From Actinoallomurus sp963736325 (GTDB lineage: Bacteria > Actinomycetota > Actinomycetes > Streptosporangiales > Streptosporangiaceae), in the NCBI GenBank assembly GCA_963736325.1, contig CAVTOG010000012.1, positions 1 through 64,000 of the forward strand: a stretch of DNA of 64,000 nt, written 5' to 3'. The position numbers were made by a program, and so were the translations under genes. Below the pieces are notes generated by a model that saw only the letters and a list, made by a program, of their open reading frames with translations, was not told the origin of the DNA and did not search any database. Shown here piece after piece: positions 24,405 to 32,914 of the stretch (positions are counted from its first letter, which is position 1; each line of letters starts with the position of its first letter).

Positions 24405-24842
24405 TCACGGTCCGCGGGCGATGACCTTCTTGGCGATCTGTCCGGCGGCATGGACGGGGTCTTCGTGCTCCCACACCCGAATCACCAGCCAGCCCGCCTC
24501 GCGGAACAAGCGATCGGTCTCCGCGTCCCGCTCACGATTGCGTCTGACCTTTTCCGCCCAGTATTCGGCGTTGGTCGCTGACTTCGTATGATGCTCCGGG
24601 CAGCCGTGCCAGAAGCAGCCGTCCATGAAGACGGCGACCTTCCGTCGCGTGAAGACGAGATCAGCGGTTCGACGCACCGCCCGCAGCGGACGCATGGACA
24701 CCCGATACCGAAGCCCTTGGGAATGCACGGCCCGCCGCAGAGCCAATTCAGGTTTGGTGTCCCGGCCCTTGTTCGCCTGCATGCTCTTACGCACGCCTTC
24801 GTTCAAGGCCCGAGTCGGTCGTTCAAGGCTCACAGCGTCCAC
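24405..24842 (-). CDS. vsr: Very short patch repair (Vsr) endonuclease
   Basis: 145 residues. The Vsr fold is recognisable throughout: RSM-ANK-RDTKPELALR near the N-terminus, then ADLVFTRRKVAVFMDGCFWHGCPEH containing the catalytic Asp and the zinc/active-site His and Cys residues (motif shown as DGCFWHGCPEH), and WLVIRVWEHED near the end. Vsr nicks 5' to T:G mismatches produced when 5-methylcytosine deaminates, so it protects genomes that carry a C5 methyltransferase. The GTG start at 24842 is 33 bases after the methyltransferase stop, in one transcription unit with it. Confidence 0.93.
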   Translation of the reverse strand: MDAVSLERPTRALNEGVRKSMQANKGRDTKPELALRRAVHSQGLRYRVSMRPLRAVRRTADLVFTRRKVAVFMDGCFWHGCPEHHTKSATNAEYWAEKVRRNRERDAETDRLFREAGWLVIRVWEHEDPVHAAGQIAKKVIARGP

Positions 24843-24875
24843 TCTAGAGAACGGTTCGACCGCGACGAACGAAGA

Positions 24876-25964
24876 TCACTGCACTCCGGAGACACCGAGC
24901 CCGTTGGCCACGTGCCTGGCCAGCGCGATCGCCAAAGGGATGGGAACGGCATTGCCGATCTGCCGGGCGATCTCCAGCTTGGGACCGCACCACTCGAAGG
25001 TGTCCGGAAAGCCTTGAATCCGAGCCGCCTCATGATGGGTGAGCGCACGAGGCTGTTCGGGATGCAGGTAGCGGCCCTTCTCCGGTTTGAAGAACTCGGT
25101 CCGAATCGTCACCGAGGGCCGATCCCAGCGGAGACGCCCCATCACATCACCGGATCCAGTGGTGTGCTTCTTCCAGCAAGGGGCCTTGAGGTCTTCAGGA
25201 AGGTCGAATCGGTTGCCGCCATAGGGAATTTCCACGAAGCGATCCTTGGACAACTTCGTGTAGTTCCGAGTGATATGGAGCTCGTTCGCCATATAGCGGC
25301 CTGGAACAGACCTACCGAAGACACTTACCTCTCGGCCCACCGGCAACTCGGTGTGCTCGAGTGGAATTTTCTCGTCAAGGCCACTGAGCGCTGCCTTTAC
25401 GGTACGCCATTCCGTCGACGAGACGTGGGGTTCAGGAATCTCGATCTTATCGATGTCCTTGCGTGTGCCGATCACGATCGCGCGGCGGCGGAGCTGGGCG
25501 GCGCCGAAGTCGGTTGCTTTCAGAATGCCATAGTCGATCTCGTAGTTTTGAAGGCGGCCACCGACAAGAAGTTCGGCCTTCAGGGCTTGGAACTCGCGAG
25601 CCTTGAGAAAACGGTCGACATTTTCGATGACGAACGCCTTGGGCTTGACCTTCTTCAACGTCTCGACGTAACGCTTCCACAGCCCATTGCGCTCGTCGTC
25701 CTCACGCTTGGCGCCCAGATTGGAGAATCCTTGGCATGGCGGGCCTCCGATCACGACTTCGGCCTCGGGCAGGTCGCCGTCGACCCAGTCCGCGATGTCT
25801 CCCCAGTGAATATGATTCTCGCCGAAATTGGCGGCGTAGGTGGCGGCCGCAAAAAGGTCCTTTTCCACCGCCGCGACCGGCGTGAAGAATCCCGTCTCGC
25901 GAAATCCTTCGGAGAGCCCGCCGCAACCGGCAAAAAGGTCGATGACTCGGAGTCTCGGAGACAT
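24876..25964 (-). CDS. DNA (cytosine-5) methyltransferase
   Basis: 362 residues from ATG 25964; in-frame ATGs at 25991 and 26051 are alternatives. Motif I is VIDLFAGCGGLSEGF, motif IV with the catalytic Cys is GGPPCQGFSNLG, motif VI is FVIENVDRF, motif VIII is QLRRRAIVIGTR, and motifs IX/X end in IARQIGNAVPIPLA. The target-recognition region, about 190-290, is unique. It would methylate cytosine in a specific sequence to mark self DNA. With vsr downstream and the Z1/nuclease/GHKL operon divergent upstream, it forms the modification arm of a multi-gene restriction locus. Many codons end in A or T compared with housekeeping neighbours, which suggests transfer. Confidence 0.94.
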   Translation of the reverse strand: MSPRLRVIDLFAGCGGLSEGFRETGFFTPVAAVEKDLFAAATYAANFGENHIHWGDIADWVDGDLPEAEVVIGGPPCQGFSNLGAKREDDERNGLWKRYVETLKKVKPKAFVIENVDRFLKAREFQALKAELLVGGRLQNYEIDYGILKATDFGAAQLRRRAIVIGTRKDIDKIEIPEPHVSSTEWRTVKAALSGLDEKIPLEHTELPVGREVSVFGRSVPGRYMANELHITRNYTKLSKDRFVEIPYGGNRFDLPEDLKAPCWKKHTTGSGDVMGRLRWDRPSVTIRTEFFKPEKGRYLHPEQPRALTHHEAARIQGFPDTFEWCGPKLEIARQIGNAVPIPLAIALARHVANGLGVSGVQ

Positions 25965-26052
25965 GGCTTTAAACCTTAGGGGATCGGACATCGGCTCCGG
26001 CACCAACCCTCCGTGTGTCGTGGGGGGACGAGGTGACCGAGCCCGTGTCATG

Positions 26053-26068
26053 TCGAACTTGAGTTCGA
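26053..26068. promoter_or_regulatory. 16-bp near-perfect palindrome TCGAACTTGAGTTCGA upstream of the methyltransferase
   Basis: TCGAACT (26053-26059) and AGTTCGA (26062-26068) are perfect 7-bp arms around TG. The site is directly upstream of the longest possible methyltransferase start and close to an AT-rich TAGTATTC stretch that may be a -10. It resembles operators of controller-type or other helix-turn-helix regulators of restriction loci, but no such regulator gene is recognised here. Confidence 0.45.
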
Positions 26069-26078
26069 ATACTAGCGA

Positions 26079-26237
26079 TCATGCCGGAAAAGATCGAGTG
26101 AGGCGCGCGAGGTAGGACTCGATGTTATCGAGCCGTCGGGTCCGGATGACAGGAAGCGGCATACGTGATGGACGCGTCGCGGGGCCGAGACCGATGCCGG
26201 CTTCATCCGCCGCGCGTCGGATGATCCGACGGGTCAC
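26079..26237 (-). CDS. Small unrecognised protein between methyltransferase and Z1 gene
   Basis: A frame of 52 residues starts at GTG 26237, overlapping the stop of the reading frame above it by GTGA: MTRRIIRRAADEAGIGLGP, ATRPSRMPLPVIRTRRL, DNIESYLARLTRSFPA. Codon third positions are mostly G or C and the composition is that of a real protein (basic, with an amphipathic C-terminal helix). I do not recognise a family. It may be a separate small gene or the C-terminal part of one gene together with 26234-26446, joined by a frameshift. It lies 28 bases upstream of the longest methyltransferase frame, on the same strand. Confidence 0.4.
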   Translation of the reverse strand: MTRRIIRRAADEAGIGLGPATRPSRMPLPVIRTRRLDNIESYLARLTRSFPA

Positions 26238-26446
26238 GCCTCCGTCCGTCGATCCAGGGTGTAAACGGCGTGTCGTCCAAGCGCGTCCCTTATGAGAGGC
26301 ATCCGACGTAGGGACTCGAGGCCATGCTCCAGATTGTCCGGTTCGTCCATGATCTCGAAAATTGCGGCGCGGGCGACCCTCGTCTCGAATGTCGTCTCAA
26401 GGTCGACGAAGTGGACACTGTGGATTGTCCGGCTTGAGAGTATTGC
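26234..26446 (-). pseudogene. Coding remnant without a visible start
   Basis: A minus-strand frame reads SVHFVDLETTFETRVARA, AIFEIMDEPDNLEHGLES, LRRMPLIRDALGRHAVYT, LDRRTEA then stop at 26234. Amino-acid make-up and third-position bases look coding over about 65 codons, but no ATG, GTG or TTG with a ribosome site opens this frame before it runs under the Z1 gene on the other strand. An ATG at about 26451 is in another frame. It may be a 5'-truncated gene left when the Z1 operon arrived, or a gene with an unusual start or a frameshift. No family recognised. Confidence 0.4.
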
Positions 26447-26524
26447 TCCATGGGGGTGCGGTGTACGGCCGCAACGCGCCCCGTCGGGCAGCTCGCTGAT
26501 ATCGGGTCGGAAACGGGGGACCTC

Positions 26525-29092
26525 ATGTACGACGAATTCGATGACAACTACGACACATTCAAGGCCCTCCTGGACGCCTTCACGCCTGCGGAGGCAGTGA
26601 AGAGGCTGGAGAACTTCGGCATCGAGCAGGAGGTCATCCAGAAGATCCGAGAGAGGCACGAGCAGCGGACCATCCAGATCAGAGAACTGGAAGAACCGCA
26701 TACCGTGGTCTCTGGCAACCGTGACACCTGGTATACGGGCCCGCAGCCGAAGGATAAATGTTGGCCGGCGATCGTCGACCTTCTTGTGAAGGCGGGATGG
26801 CGGCAGGACCCCGCCATCGACAGCCTTGACGCGTCGACGACCCGGATCGTGTCACTGCTGAGTCATCCAAGGGAGAAGGGTTTCGCCACTCGAGGTCTGG
26901 TCGTCGGTCACGTCCAGTCGGGTAAGACCACGAACTTCACCGCGGTGATGGCCAAGGCCGCGGATCGCGGCTACAAGCTGTTCATCGTCCTCGCAGGTGT
27001 CCATAACGGATTGCGCAGACAGACTCAGGCGCGGCTCGTCCAACAGCTCGTGCAGCCCAACGAGACGCGATGGTCCCAGCTCACGGACCTCAACTCCGAC
27101 TTCACGCCCACCGCGAATCCGGCGTCGTATTTCGGCAAGAGCAATGAGACGCACGTGCTGTGCGTGGTCAAGAAGAACTCCACGATCCTGCGCAAGCTCT
27201 CCAAGTGGCTGAGCGGTGCCGCGGAGTATCTCAAGGACTGCCCCGCGCTCATCATCGATGACGAGGCCGACCAGGCGACTCCCGCCACCAAGTCGATCAA
27301 CCCACTGGTTCGCGAGATCCTGGGGCGTTTGCCCAAGTCGGCTTATGTCGGATACACGGCGTCGCCGTTCGCCAACCTGCTCATCAAGCCCAGCGCTGAC
27401 GATCTCTATCCGGAGGACTTCATCGTCAGCCTCCCCAAGCCCCATGGGCATGTCGGTACTGAGGTCTTGTTCGGTCGTTACGCCCTCGACGGGGAGAGCC
27501 CGGAGGACGTCGATGACGGTCACGACATGATCCGCATGGTCCCGGACGACGACGTCGAATGCGTGCGCCCGCTGAAGAAATCGGACGTCGAGGGCTTCAC
27601 CCCCGAGCTCACCGAGACGCTCCGGAACGCCGTCCGATACTTCTGGTTGAGCACCGCCGCCCGGCGCGTACGCAGGACCGGTAATCCGCACAACACGATG
27701 CTCATCCACACCAGCGTCAACACGGCCGTCCACGATGGCTTTCGAGTGCCGCTGGAGCGTCTTCGTGCCAGGTCGGCGGCTTGCCTTGCCGATCCTGAGT
27801 TCCTTGCAGACCTCCGTGAACTCTGGGAGACGGAGACGTCCAAGGTGCCGGCAGAGGACTTCGGCGAAGTGAAGGTCGAATTCGATGACCTGCTCCACGC
27901 GTTGGCCGGAGTGCTCGATGACTGCCGGATCATCATGGACAACTCCAGCAGCGAAGACAGGCTCGACTACGAGAACGGCCCGATCGTCGCGATCGCGGTA
28001 GGCGGGAACACTCTCTCCCGAGGGCTCACGCTCGAAGGACTGTCCGTGAGCTACTTCGTACGTGCCGTGTCCGCATATGACACGTTGTTGCAGATGGGGC
28101 GGTGGTTCGGCTACCGCGATGGGTATGCGGACCTTCCGCGGATCTGGATGACCGCAGAGCTCGAGGAGTGGTTCCGTCACCTCGCGACGGTCGAGACGGA
28201 GATGCGGCGCGACATCGACATCTATATGACTGAAGACGAGACTCCCCTGACCTTCGCGGTACGGCTACGCACGCATCCCGCGTTGCGGGTGACGGCGGCA
28301 GCGAAGATGAAGCACGCGGTCAAGGCGGCTTATTCGTACGGCGGACGACGTATCCAGACCCGCTACTTTCACACGAACGCCGATTGGTGTCTTGGCAACC
28401 AGGCGGCGGCGAAGGCGCTGATCGCCAATGCGGTTCATGACGCCGCGAGAATGGAGAAGCGGCCAGAGGAAGGACGTCATGTCTTCAGGGACGTCCCTTG
28501 CGAACATGTGATCGATTTTCTGAGAACCTACCGATTCCATGTTAGGTCTCAGGAATGTGATGCAGGGCTACTCATCGGTTATATCGAAAAGCGCGTCCGA
28601 GCCGCTGGATCGCTTCGGCGATGGAACGTAGCGATCGTCGGCAATCCGATCGATCCGGATGATCGGAACTTTGAGTTCACCCCAGGCGTCTCGGTCGGAC
28701 GGATTATCCGTGCCAGGCTCGACAGTACGGAATCCGACTTCGCCGATATCAAGACGCTGATGAGCCGTCGGGACGCCGCAGTCGACCTTGTGGGCGAGGT
28801 CTCCGGGTTCACGGAGAAAGAGATCAAGGCCGAACGTCGTCTCCGCCTGCCGGATACCGGGCTGCTCGTGCTCTACCCCATCGACAAGGAATCCGTACCG
28901 CCTAAACGTAAGAAGCAGCGACGTATGCCGCTGAATGCCGAGGACCACATCATCGGCATCGGCCTGATCTTCCCAGAGCCCGGCAAGGACAGCGCCGTCG
29001 AGTGGATGGAGTACATCTCGGCGGATCTGTCCGGCATCGAGATCGAGGAAGAGGACTTCAGCCCGGTCGACGCAGAGGACGCGGCCGGATGA
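26525..29092 (+). CDS. Z1 domain-containing SF2 helicase-like protein of a restriction locus
   Basis: 855 residues from ATG 26525, preceded by CGGGGGAC. Superfamily II features are clear: Walker A GHVQSGKT (about 128-135), Walker B IIDDEAD (about 243-249), a TASPFANL motif III, then the Z1 hallmark GGNTLSRGLTLEGLSVSYF (motif V) and QMGRWFGYRDGY (motif VI). Z1 proteins (PF10593 as I recall it) are found with DUF4420 nucleases and GHKL ATPases in bacterial restriction-type loci; they are thought to be DNA translocases or helicases. It is the first of five overlapping genes and is divergent from the methyltransferase/vsr pair. Codon use is less GC-rich than flanking genes. Confidence 0.92.
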   Translation: MYDEFDDNYDTFKALLDAFTPAEAVKRLENFGIEQEVIQKIRERHEQRTIQIRELEEPHTVVSGNRDTWYTGPQPKDKCWPAIVDLLVKAGWRQDPAIDSLDASTTRIVSLLSHPREKGFATRGLVVGHVQSGKTTNFTAVMAKAADRGYKLFIVLAGVHNGLRRQTQARLVQQLVQPNETRWSQLTDLNSDFTPTANPASYFGKSNETHVLCVVKKNSTILRKLSKWLSGAAEYLKDCPALIIDDEADQATPATKSINPLVREILGRLPKSAYVGYTASPFANLLIKPSADDLYPEDFIVSLPKPHGHVGTEVLFGRYALDGESPEDVDDGHDMIRMVPDDDVECVRPLKKSDVEGFTPELTETLRNAVRYFWLSTAARRVRRTGNPHNTMLIHTSVNTAVHDGFRVPLERLRARSAACLADPEFLADLRELWETETSKVPAEDFGEVKVEFDDLLHALAGVLDDCRIIMDNSSSEDRLDYENGPIVAIAVGGNTLSRGLTLEGLSVSYFVRAVSAYDTLLQMGRWFGYRDGYADLPRIWMTAELEEWFRHLATVETEMRRDIDIYMTEDETPLTFAVRLRTHPALRVTAAAKMKHAVKAAYSYGGRRIQTRYFHTNADWCLGNQAAAKALIANAVHDAARMEKRPEEGRHVFRDVPCEHVIDFLRTYRFHVRSQECDAGLLIGYIEKRVRAAGSLRRWNVAIVGNPIDPDDRNFEFTPGVSVGRIIRARLDSTESDFADIKTLMSRRDAAVDLVGEVSGFTEKEIKAERRLRLPDTGLLVLYPIDKESVPPKRKKQRRMPLNAEDHIIGIGLIFPEPGKDSAVEWMEYISADLSGIEIEEEDFSPVDAEDAAG

Positions 29093-30102
29093 ACAGTGAT
29101 CTTCGGGACCTCATCGACCTGCACTGGAGTCGTCTGGAGTCCGAGCGGGCGTCTGGAGAACGGAGGCTGCGTGTATCCGAACTTCCGGTCGAAACCGCCC
29201 ACGGAAGACTGGCAGCCGCCGTCGATCACGATGGGCATCGACACGTGCTCGTGCCCATCGCTTCCAATCAGAAAGTGAGATGTGGCCTGGAAGGCCCCGT
29301 CCTCTTGATGCGACGGCGCGTGTTGGAGGACAGCGAGACCTACCAGACGTATGCGGACCTCGGATGTCTGCGTACTGATCTCAACGACCTCTTCACGACA
29401 CTCTGCTCGGACATCCTCACGACCACCGAATCCGTCCCGAACAACCCGCTCAAGTCCCTCTACCGTGTGCTCGATCAGTGGAGGGCGCTCTTTCAGTCGA
29501 AGAGCGCACCGCTCGGGCCAGAGCAACAGATCGGCCTGTTCGGGGAGTTGACGGTGCTCGTGCGCCTTTTGGAGCAGGACCCCGATGCCCATCGGCTTTG
29601 GCTCGGGCCCGCCGGCCATCGCCACGATTTCGCCTCCGACACGACGGCGGTAGAGGTGAAGTCCTCAGCCGGTACAGAGAGCCGCGTTCGGATTCATGGC
29701 CTGGACCAGTTGGAGGCGCCGATGAACGGGTCGCTCCAACTGGTCTGGTACCGCTTGGAACGGACATCCGGGCAGGGTGAGGACCTCATCGAGTTGGTCG
29801 ATCGAGCCCTGCGGCTGTGCGATGACGAGAGCGCGCTGCTCGGCCTCCTGGCAGATGCGGGCTATCACTCCACGGACCTCGATCACTACCGTGGCCTCCG
29901 CTTCGTCATTGCAGAGGAACACTGGTACGAGGTGGCCGAGCCCTTTCCGAGACTGACCGGCCACGATCTCGCCGCGGCCGGTATCCCGATCACTGTTCTG
30001 GACGTCTCGTACACGATCGACCTTTCCAGTGAGTCCCCGAACGCCTTGAAGATGCATCGAGTGAACGAACACTTGGCCGCTCTCCTCCGGGAGTCCTCGT
30101 GA
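29089..30102 (+). CDS. PD-(D/E)XK nuclease-fold protein (DUF4420-like)
   Basis: 337 residues from the ATG at 29089, which overlaps the Z1 stop by ATGA. The nuclease core is in the middle: Glu153 in GLFGELTVLVRLL, Asp180 in GHRHDFASD, and Glu189-Lys191 in AVEVKSSAG, which gives the E...D...EXK constellation of PD-(D/E)XK endonucleases. The first 100 residues form a beta-rich domain and the C-terminus contains AGIPITVLDVSYTIDL. This is the likely DNA-cleaving subunit of the locus. It is coupled to the next gene by a GTGA overlap. Confidence 0.88.
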   Translation: MNSDLRDLIDLHWSRLESERASGERRLRVSELPVETAHGRLAAAVDHDGHRHVLVPIASNQKVRCGLEGPVLLMRRRVLEDSETYQTYADLGCLRTDLNDLFTTLCSDILTTTESVPNNPLKSLYRVLDQWRALFQSKSAPLGPEQQIGLFGELTVLVRLLEQDPDAHRLWLGPAGHRHDFASDTTAVEVKSSAGTESRVRIHGLDQLEAPMNGSLQLVWYRLERTSGQGEDLIELVDRALRLCDDESALLGLLADAGYHSTDLDHYRGLRFVIAEEHWYEVAEPFPRLTGHDLAAAGIPITVLDVSYTIDLSSESPNALKMHRVNEHLAALLRESS

Positions 30103-32021
30103 ACGGACCGTCCTGGTTCTCTCAGCCGTTTCCACCCGAGGGTGCCAGCACCGCGGAAGGCATCCGTAACCAGCTCGGACGTCCCGAACTGGACCTGTTG
30201 ACGATTCTGGTGCGAGAGTCGGCGCAGAACAGCTGGGATGCCCGCCGCCACGACCGCACGGGTCCGGTGGACTATCGGATCGACATGTGGACGGTCGGAC
30301 CTGCCCACGCCACCGTGTGGAGAGACCTTCTACTACGGGACGCTCCGCTCAACGAGCACCTCCCACTCCGCGAGTCGTTGCAGCGCAGTATTCGTGTGAT
30401 GGCGATCTCTGATCGTCGGACGTGTGGCCTGGGCGGTCCGACCCGTGCGGACAGCACTGCGACGGAGAACCACGACTTCGTGTCCTTCGTTCGTAACATC
30501 GGGGAGCCTCGGGACACGGAACTCGGTGGCGGCACTTATGGGTTCGGCAAGGGCGTCTTCTATCTGGCCTCCAAGCCGGGAACGATCTTGATCCACACGC
30601 GCTGCGAGGTCGACGGCGGGCACGAGACTCGACTCATTGGTTGCGCACTGTGGAACAGCTACATCGCGAACGATCCTGGAGGGAAGACGCGCTATACGGG
30701 CCGGCATTGGTGGGGCGACACCTCCGGAGAGGTCGTCGAGCCCCTGATCGGCGCCGAAGCCGATGCGATGGCACACCGACTCGGTTTGAAGGCCTTCGCG
30801 TCGAACGAGACGGGGACCACGATCGTCGTCGTCGACCCGAGCCTCGACGAGCTCGAACCCTCAGAGGCAGCCGGATACATGGCCGAGACGATCACCTGGC
30901 ATCTATGGCCGAAGATGCTCGGCTCGCCGGAGGCTTCGCCGACGATGACGTTCTCCGTGAGCTGCGATGGTATCGAGCATCCTGTTCCCGATCCACGCAA
31001 GACCCGCCCCCTGAACCTTTTCGTTGCGGCCTATGAGGATCTGCGAGGCCGCGGCGGAAAAGGTTTGGAGTGTTTCAAGCCTAAGAGGTTCCTGGGCCGA
31101 CTGGGTCTGGTCAAGCGAACCGCTCCGGCCTTCGAGGGGACGAGCGCCTCTCGAATGGTCGGTATCGAGAATCTCGTTCATCACGTATGCCTCATGCGCC
31201 CCGCCGAGCTGGTGATCACTTATCACGCTGGGCCCAAACCTCCCAGTGAGTTTCAGTCGTACGCCGGGGTCTTCATCGCGGACGCGGCCATGGACGGAGT
31301 GTACGCCAAGGCCGAGCCACCGACACATGACGCGTGGAATCCGCAGTCGTTGGACGCTCCCGAGAGCACGTTCATCCGCATGACGTTCAAACGCATACAA
31401 GAGTCACTGGACGGCCTACTCGGCCTCGGTGGCAATGTACGTGCCGGCTCCGCACACGTCGCACTCGGCGCCGCCAGCACGATGTTCTCCAGCCTGGTGG
31501 GCGGGGCTTGGGGCACCGGTGGAGCCCCCGACTACGGAAAGGCGGTCGGCGAGAGGACTTCGAAGACAGAGTCGGCTCAGAATCCAGGAGGCGGCGCGGC
31601 GAACGATCGTGATGATGGGCGCGATGCGGCATCCGGCGATTCGCCTTTCGGTGGCGCAGGGAATGGCGCCTCCGGCCGACGACGTCCACGTGTCGAGTAC
31701 GTTCGCGATCCGTACTACGACGACGAATGGTCTGAAGGCTCCGTCCTCATTCAAGACTTTCGGCTGCCCGCCCCTGGATCACATCGCGTAAGTGTCAAGC
31801 TCGCCGTGATCTTGAACGCAGCCGGCATGCGTGAAAGCGAACCCCCTATCGGCGCGGCAATGCCGCTCCTCGTCGGATGGAAGGACGCTGTGGGCAATCT
31901 GTTCACCTTGCCTACACATGTCATCGAAGGCGGTGATGACGTCTGGCATGTGATCGTCCGGCCGGCGCCCGACACGGTGACCGAGATCGACATCACGGTT
32001 GACGCGGTGGGGGCATCATGA
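30099..32021 (+). CDS. GHKL ATPase of the MORC/MutL-like type
   Basis: 640 residues from GTG 30099. The Bergerat ATP-binding fold is shown by the N box LVRESAQNSWDAR (Glu40, Asn44, Asp47), a G1 box ISDRRTCGLGG and the G2 box GGGTYGFGKGVFYLAS. A second, S5-like part follows with a conserved-type Lys region, and residues about 490-540 are a Gly/Asp/Arg-rich linker (DRDDGRDAASGDSPFGG). The C-terminal 100 residues form a beta-rich domain. GHKL ATPases linked to Z1 helicases and methyltransferases were described in bacterial restriction systems as relatives of eukaryotic MORC proteins. It would dimerise on ATP and act as a DNA clamp or sensor. Confidence 0.88.
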   Translation: MNGPSWFSQPFPPEGASTAEGIRNQLGRPELDLLTILVRESAQNSWDARRHDRTGPVDYRIDMWTVGPAHATVWRDLLLRDAPLNEHLPLRESLQRSIRVMAISDRRTCGLGGPTRADSTATENHDFVSFVRNIGEPRDTELGGGTYGFGKGVFYLASKPGTILIHTRCEVDGGHETRLIGCALWNSYIANDPGGKTRYTGRHWWGDTSGEVVEPLIGAEADAMAHRLGLKAFASNETGTTIVVVDPSLDELEPSEAAGYMAETITWHLWPKMLGSPEASPTMTFSVSCDGIEHPVPDPRKTRPLNLFVAAYEDLRGRGGKGLECFKPKRFLGRLGLVKRTAPAFEGTSASRMVGIENLVHHVCLMRPAELVITYHAGPKPPSEFQSYAGVFIADAAMDGVYAKAEPPTHDAWNPQSLDAPESTFIRMTFKRIQESLDGLLGLGGNVRAGSAHVALGAASTMFSSLVGGAWGTGGAPDYGKAVGERTSKTESAQNPGGGAANDRDDGRDAASGDSPFGGAGNGASGRRRPRVEYVRDPYYDDEWSEGSVLIQDFRLPAPGSHRVSVKLAVILNAAGMRESEPPIGAAMPLLVGWKDAVGNLFTLPTHVIEGGDDVWHVIVRPAPDTVTEIDITVDAVGAS

Positions 32022-32914
32022 GTCGCCGGGCGCTCCCGTATCGGGCGCCGTCTGACGACGTCGTGAAGGCCGCCGGCTGGGTGCTCGTCACCGATGACGG
32101 TGAGACGCCGCTTTCCGAGGTGCTGCCCGACTGGGACTATCAGATGGATCTTCATCTGAGCCGCTCCATCGACGTGGACCTGGACCGGGCCAGGGCCGAA
32201 GCGGGTCTTCCGGAAAGCACTCCTTTGACGCTGGCCGTCGTGTGGACCGCGACGGGTTCCAACCTGCGTGCGTCCGCGGACCAGATCCGGCTCGATGATC
32301 CCGGCTCGACCCACGTCGAGGTCGAGGCCTTGCTGACCGGAGCCGACCTAGGCGGGATCCTTCTCTTGGACACCGCGCTTGTGCTGTCCGAGCATTGCGC
32401 CGATGGCCCCTCGAGCGTTCCCCGCCGCGCAGGCTCAGTGCTCTGGAGTGATCGCCGATCTCTCCGTCTGCAGGGTGACGCACCGCAGTTTCCGATGTCG
32501 GTCATCGACTTTGCCAATACCTCCTTTCCGGACCGCGCCGCCTGGCACATGCAGATCAGCGGCAACCTTTACGGGGCCGCCATGGGGTCGCTCCTGCTCC
32601 TGGTGAACGAGCAGAACGGTCTCGTCGCGACGGCCTTTAAGAACGCGGGCAGACCACGCACCGTCGACAAGGTGGTCCTGTCGTCGGTTTACGCGGATGT
32701 CGCGCGCGTCATGATCGAACATGCCCTCCGCGACGACGACTTCAAAGACGGTGTGGAATTTCCGGATGACACGCTCGGCGCCACGCTATCGGCGCTGTTC
32801 CATCATCTGTTCCCAGGATCATCGATCAACGACCTTCGTCTACGACTCACTCATTCGCCCACTCTGTTCGCATCAGAGCTTCAGGCGGCCGTGAAGATAT
32901 TCGAGGTGTTGTGA
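32018..32914 (+). CDS. Unrecognised protein of the Z1/GHKL restriction locus
   Basis: 298 residues from ATG 32018, overlapping the GHKL gene by ATGA. I do not recognise the family. The N-terminal half reads as beta-rich (for example LTLAVVWTATGSNLRASADQ, VEVEALLTGADLGGILLLD), and the C-terminal half as alpha-helical (DKVVLSSVYADVARVMIEHAL, ATLSALFHHLFPGSSINDL). No catalytic motif, membrane segment or signal peptide is seen. Tight coupling on both sides says it is needed in fixed ratio with the ATPase and the last protein, so a structural or target-sensing subunit is plausible. Confidence 0.82.
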   Translation: MSRRALPYRAPSDDVVKAAGWVLVTDDGETPLSEVLPDWDYQMDLHLSRSIDVDLDRARAEAGLPESTPLTLAVVWTATGSNLRASADQIRLDDPGSTHVEVEALLTGADLGGILLLDTALVLSEHCADGPSSVPRRAGSVLWSDRRSLRLQGDAPQFPMSVIDFANTSFPDRAAWHMQISGNLYGAAMGSLLLLVNEQNGLVATAFKNAGRPRTVDKVVLSSVYADVARVMIEHALRDDDFKDGVEFPDDTLGATLSALFHHLFPGSSINDLRLRLTHSPTLFASELQAAVKIFEVL

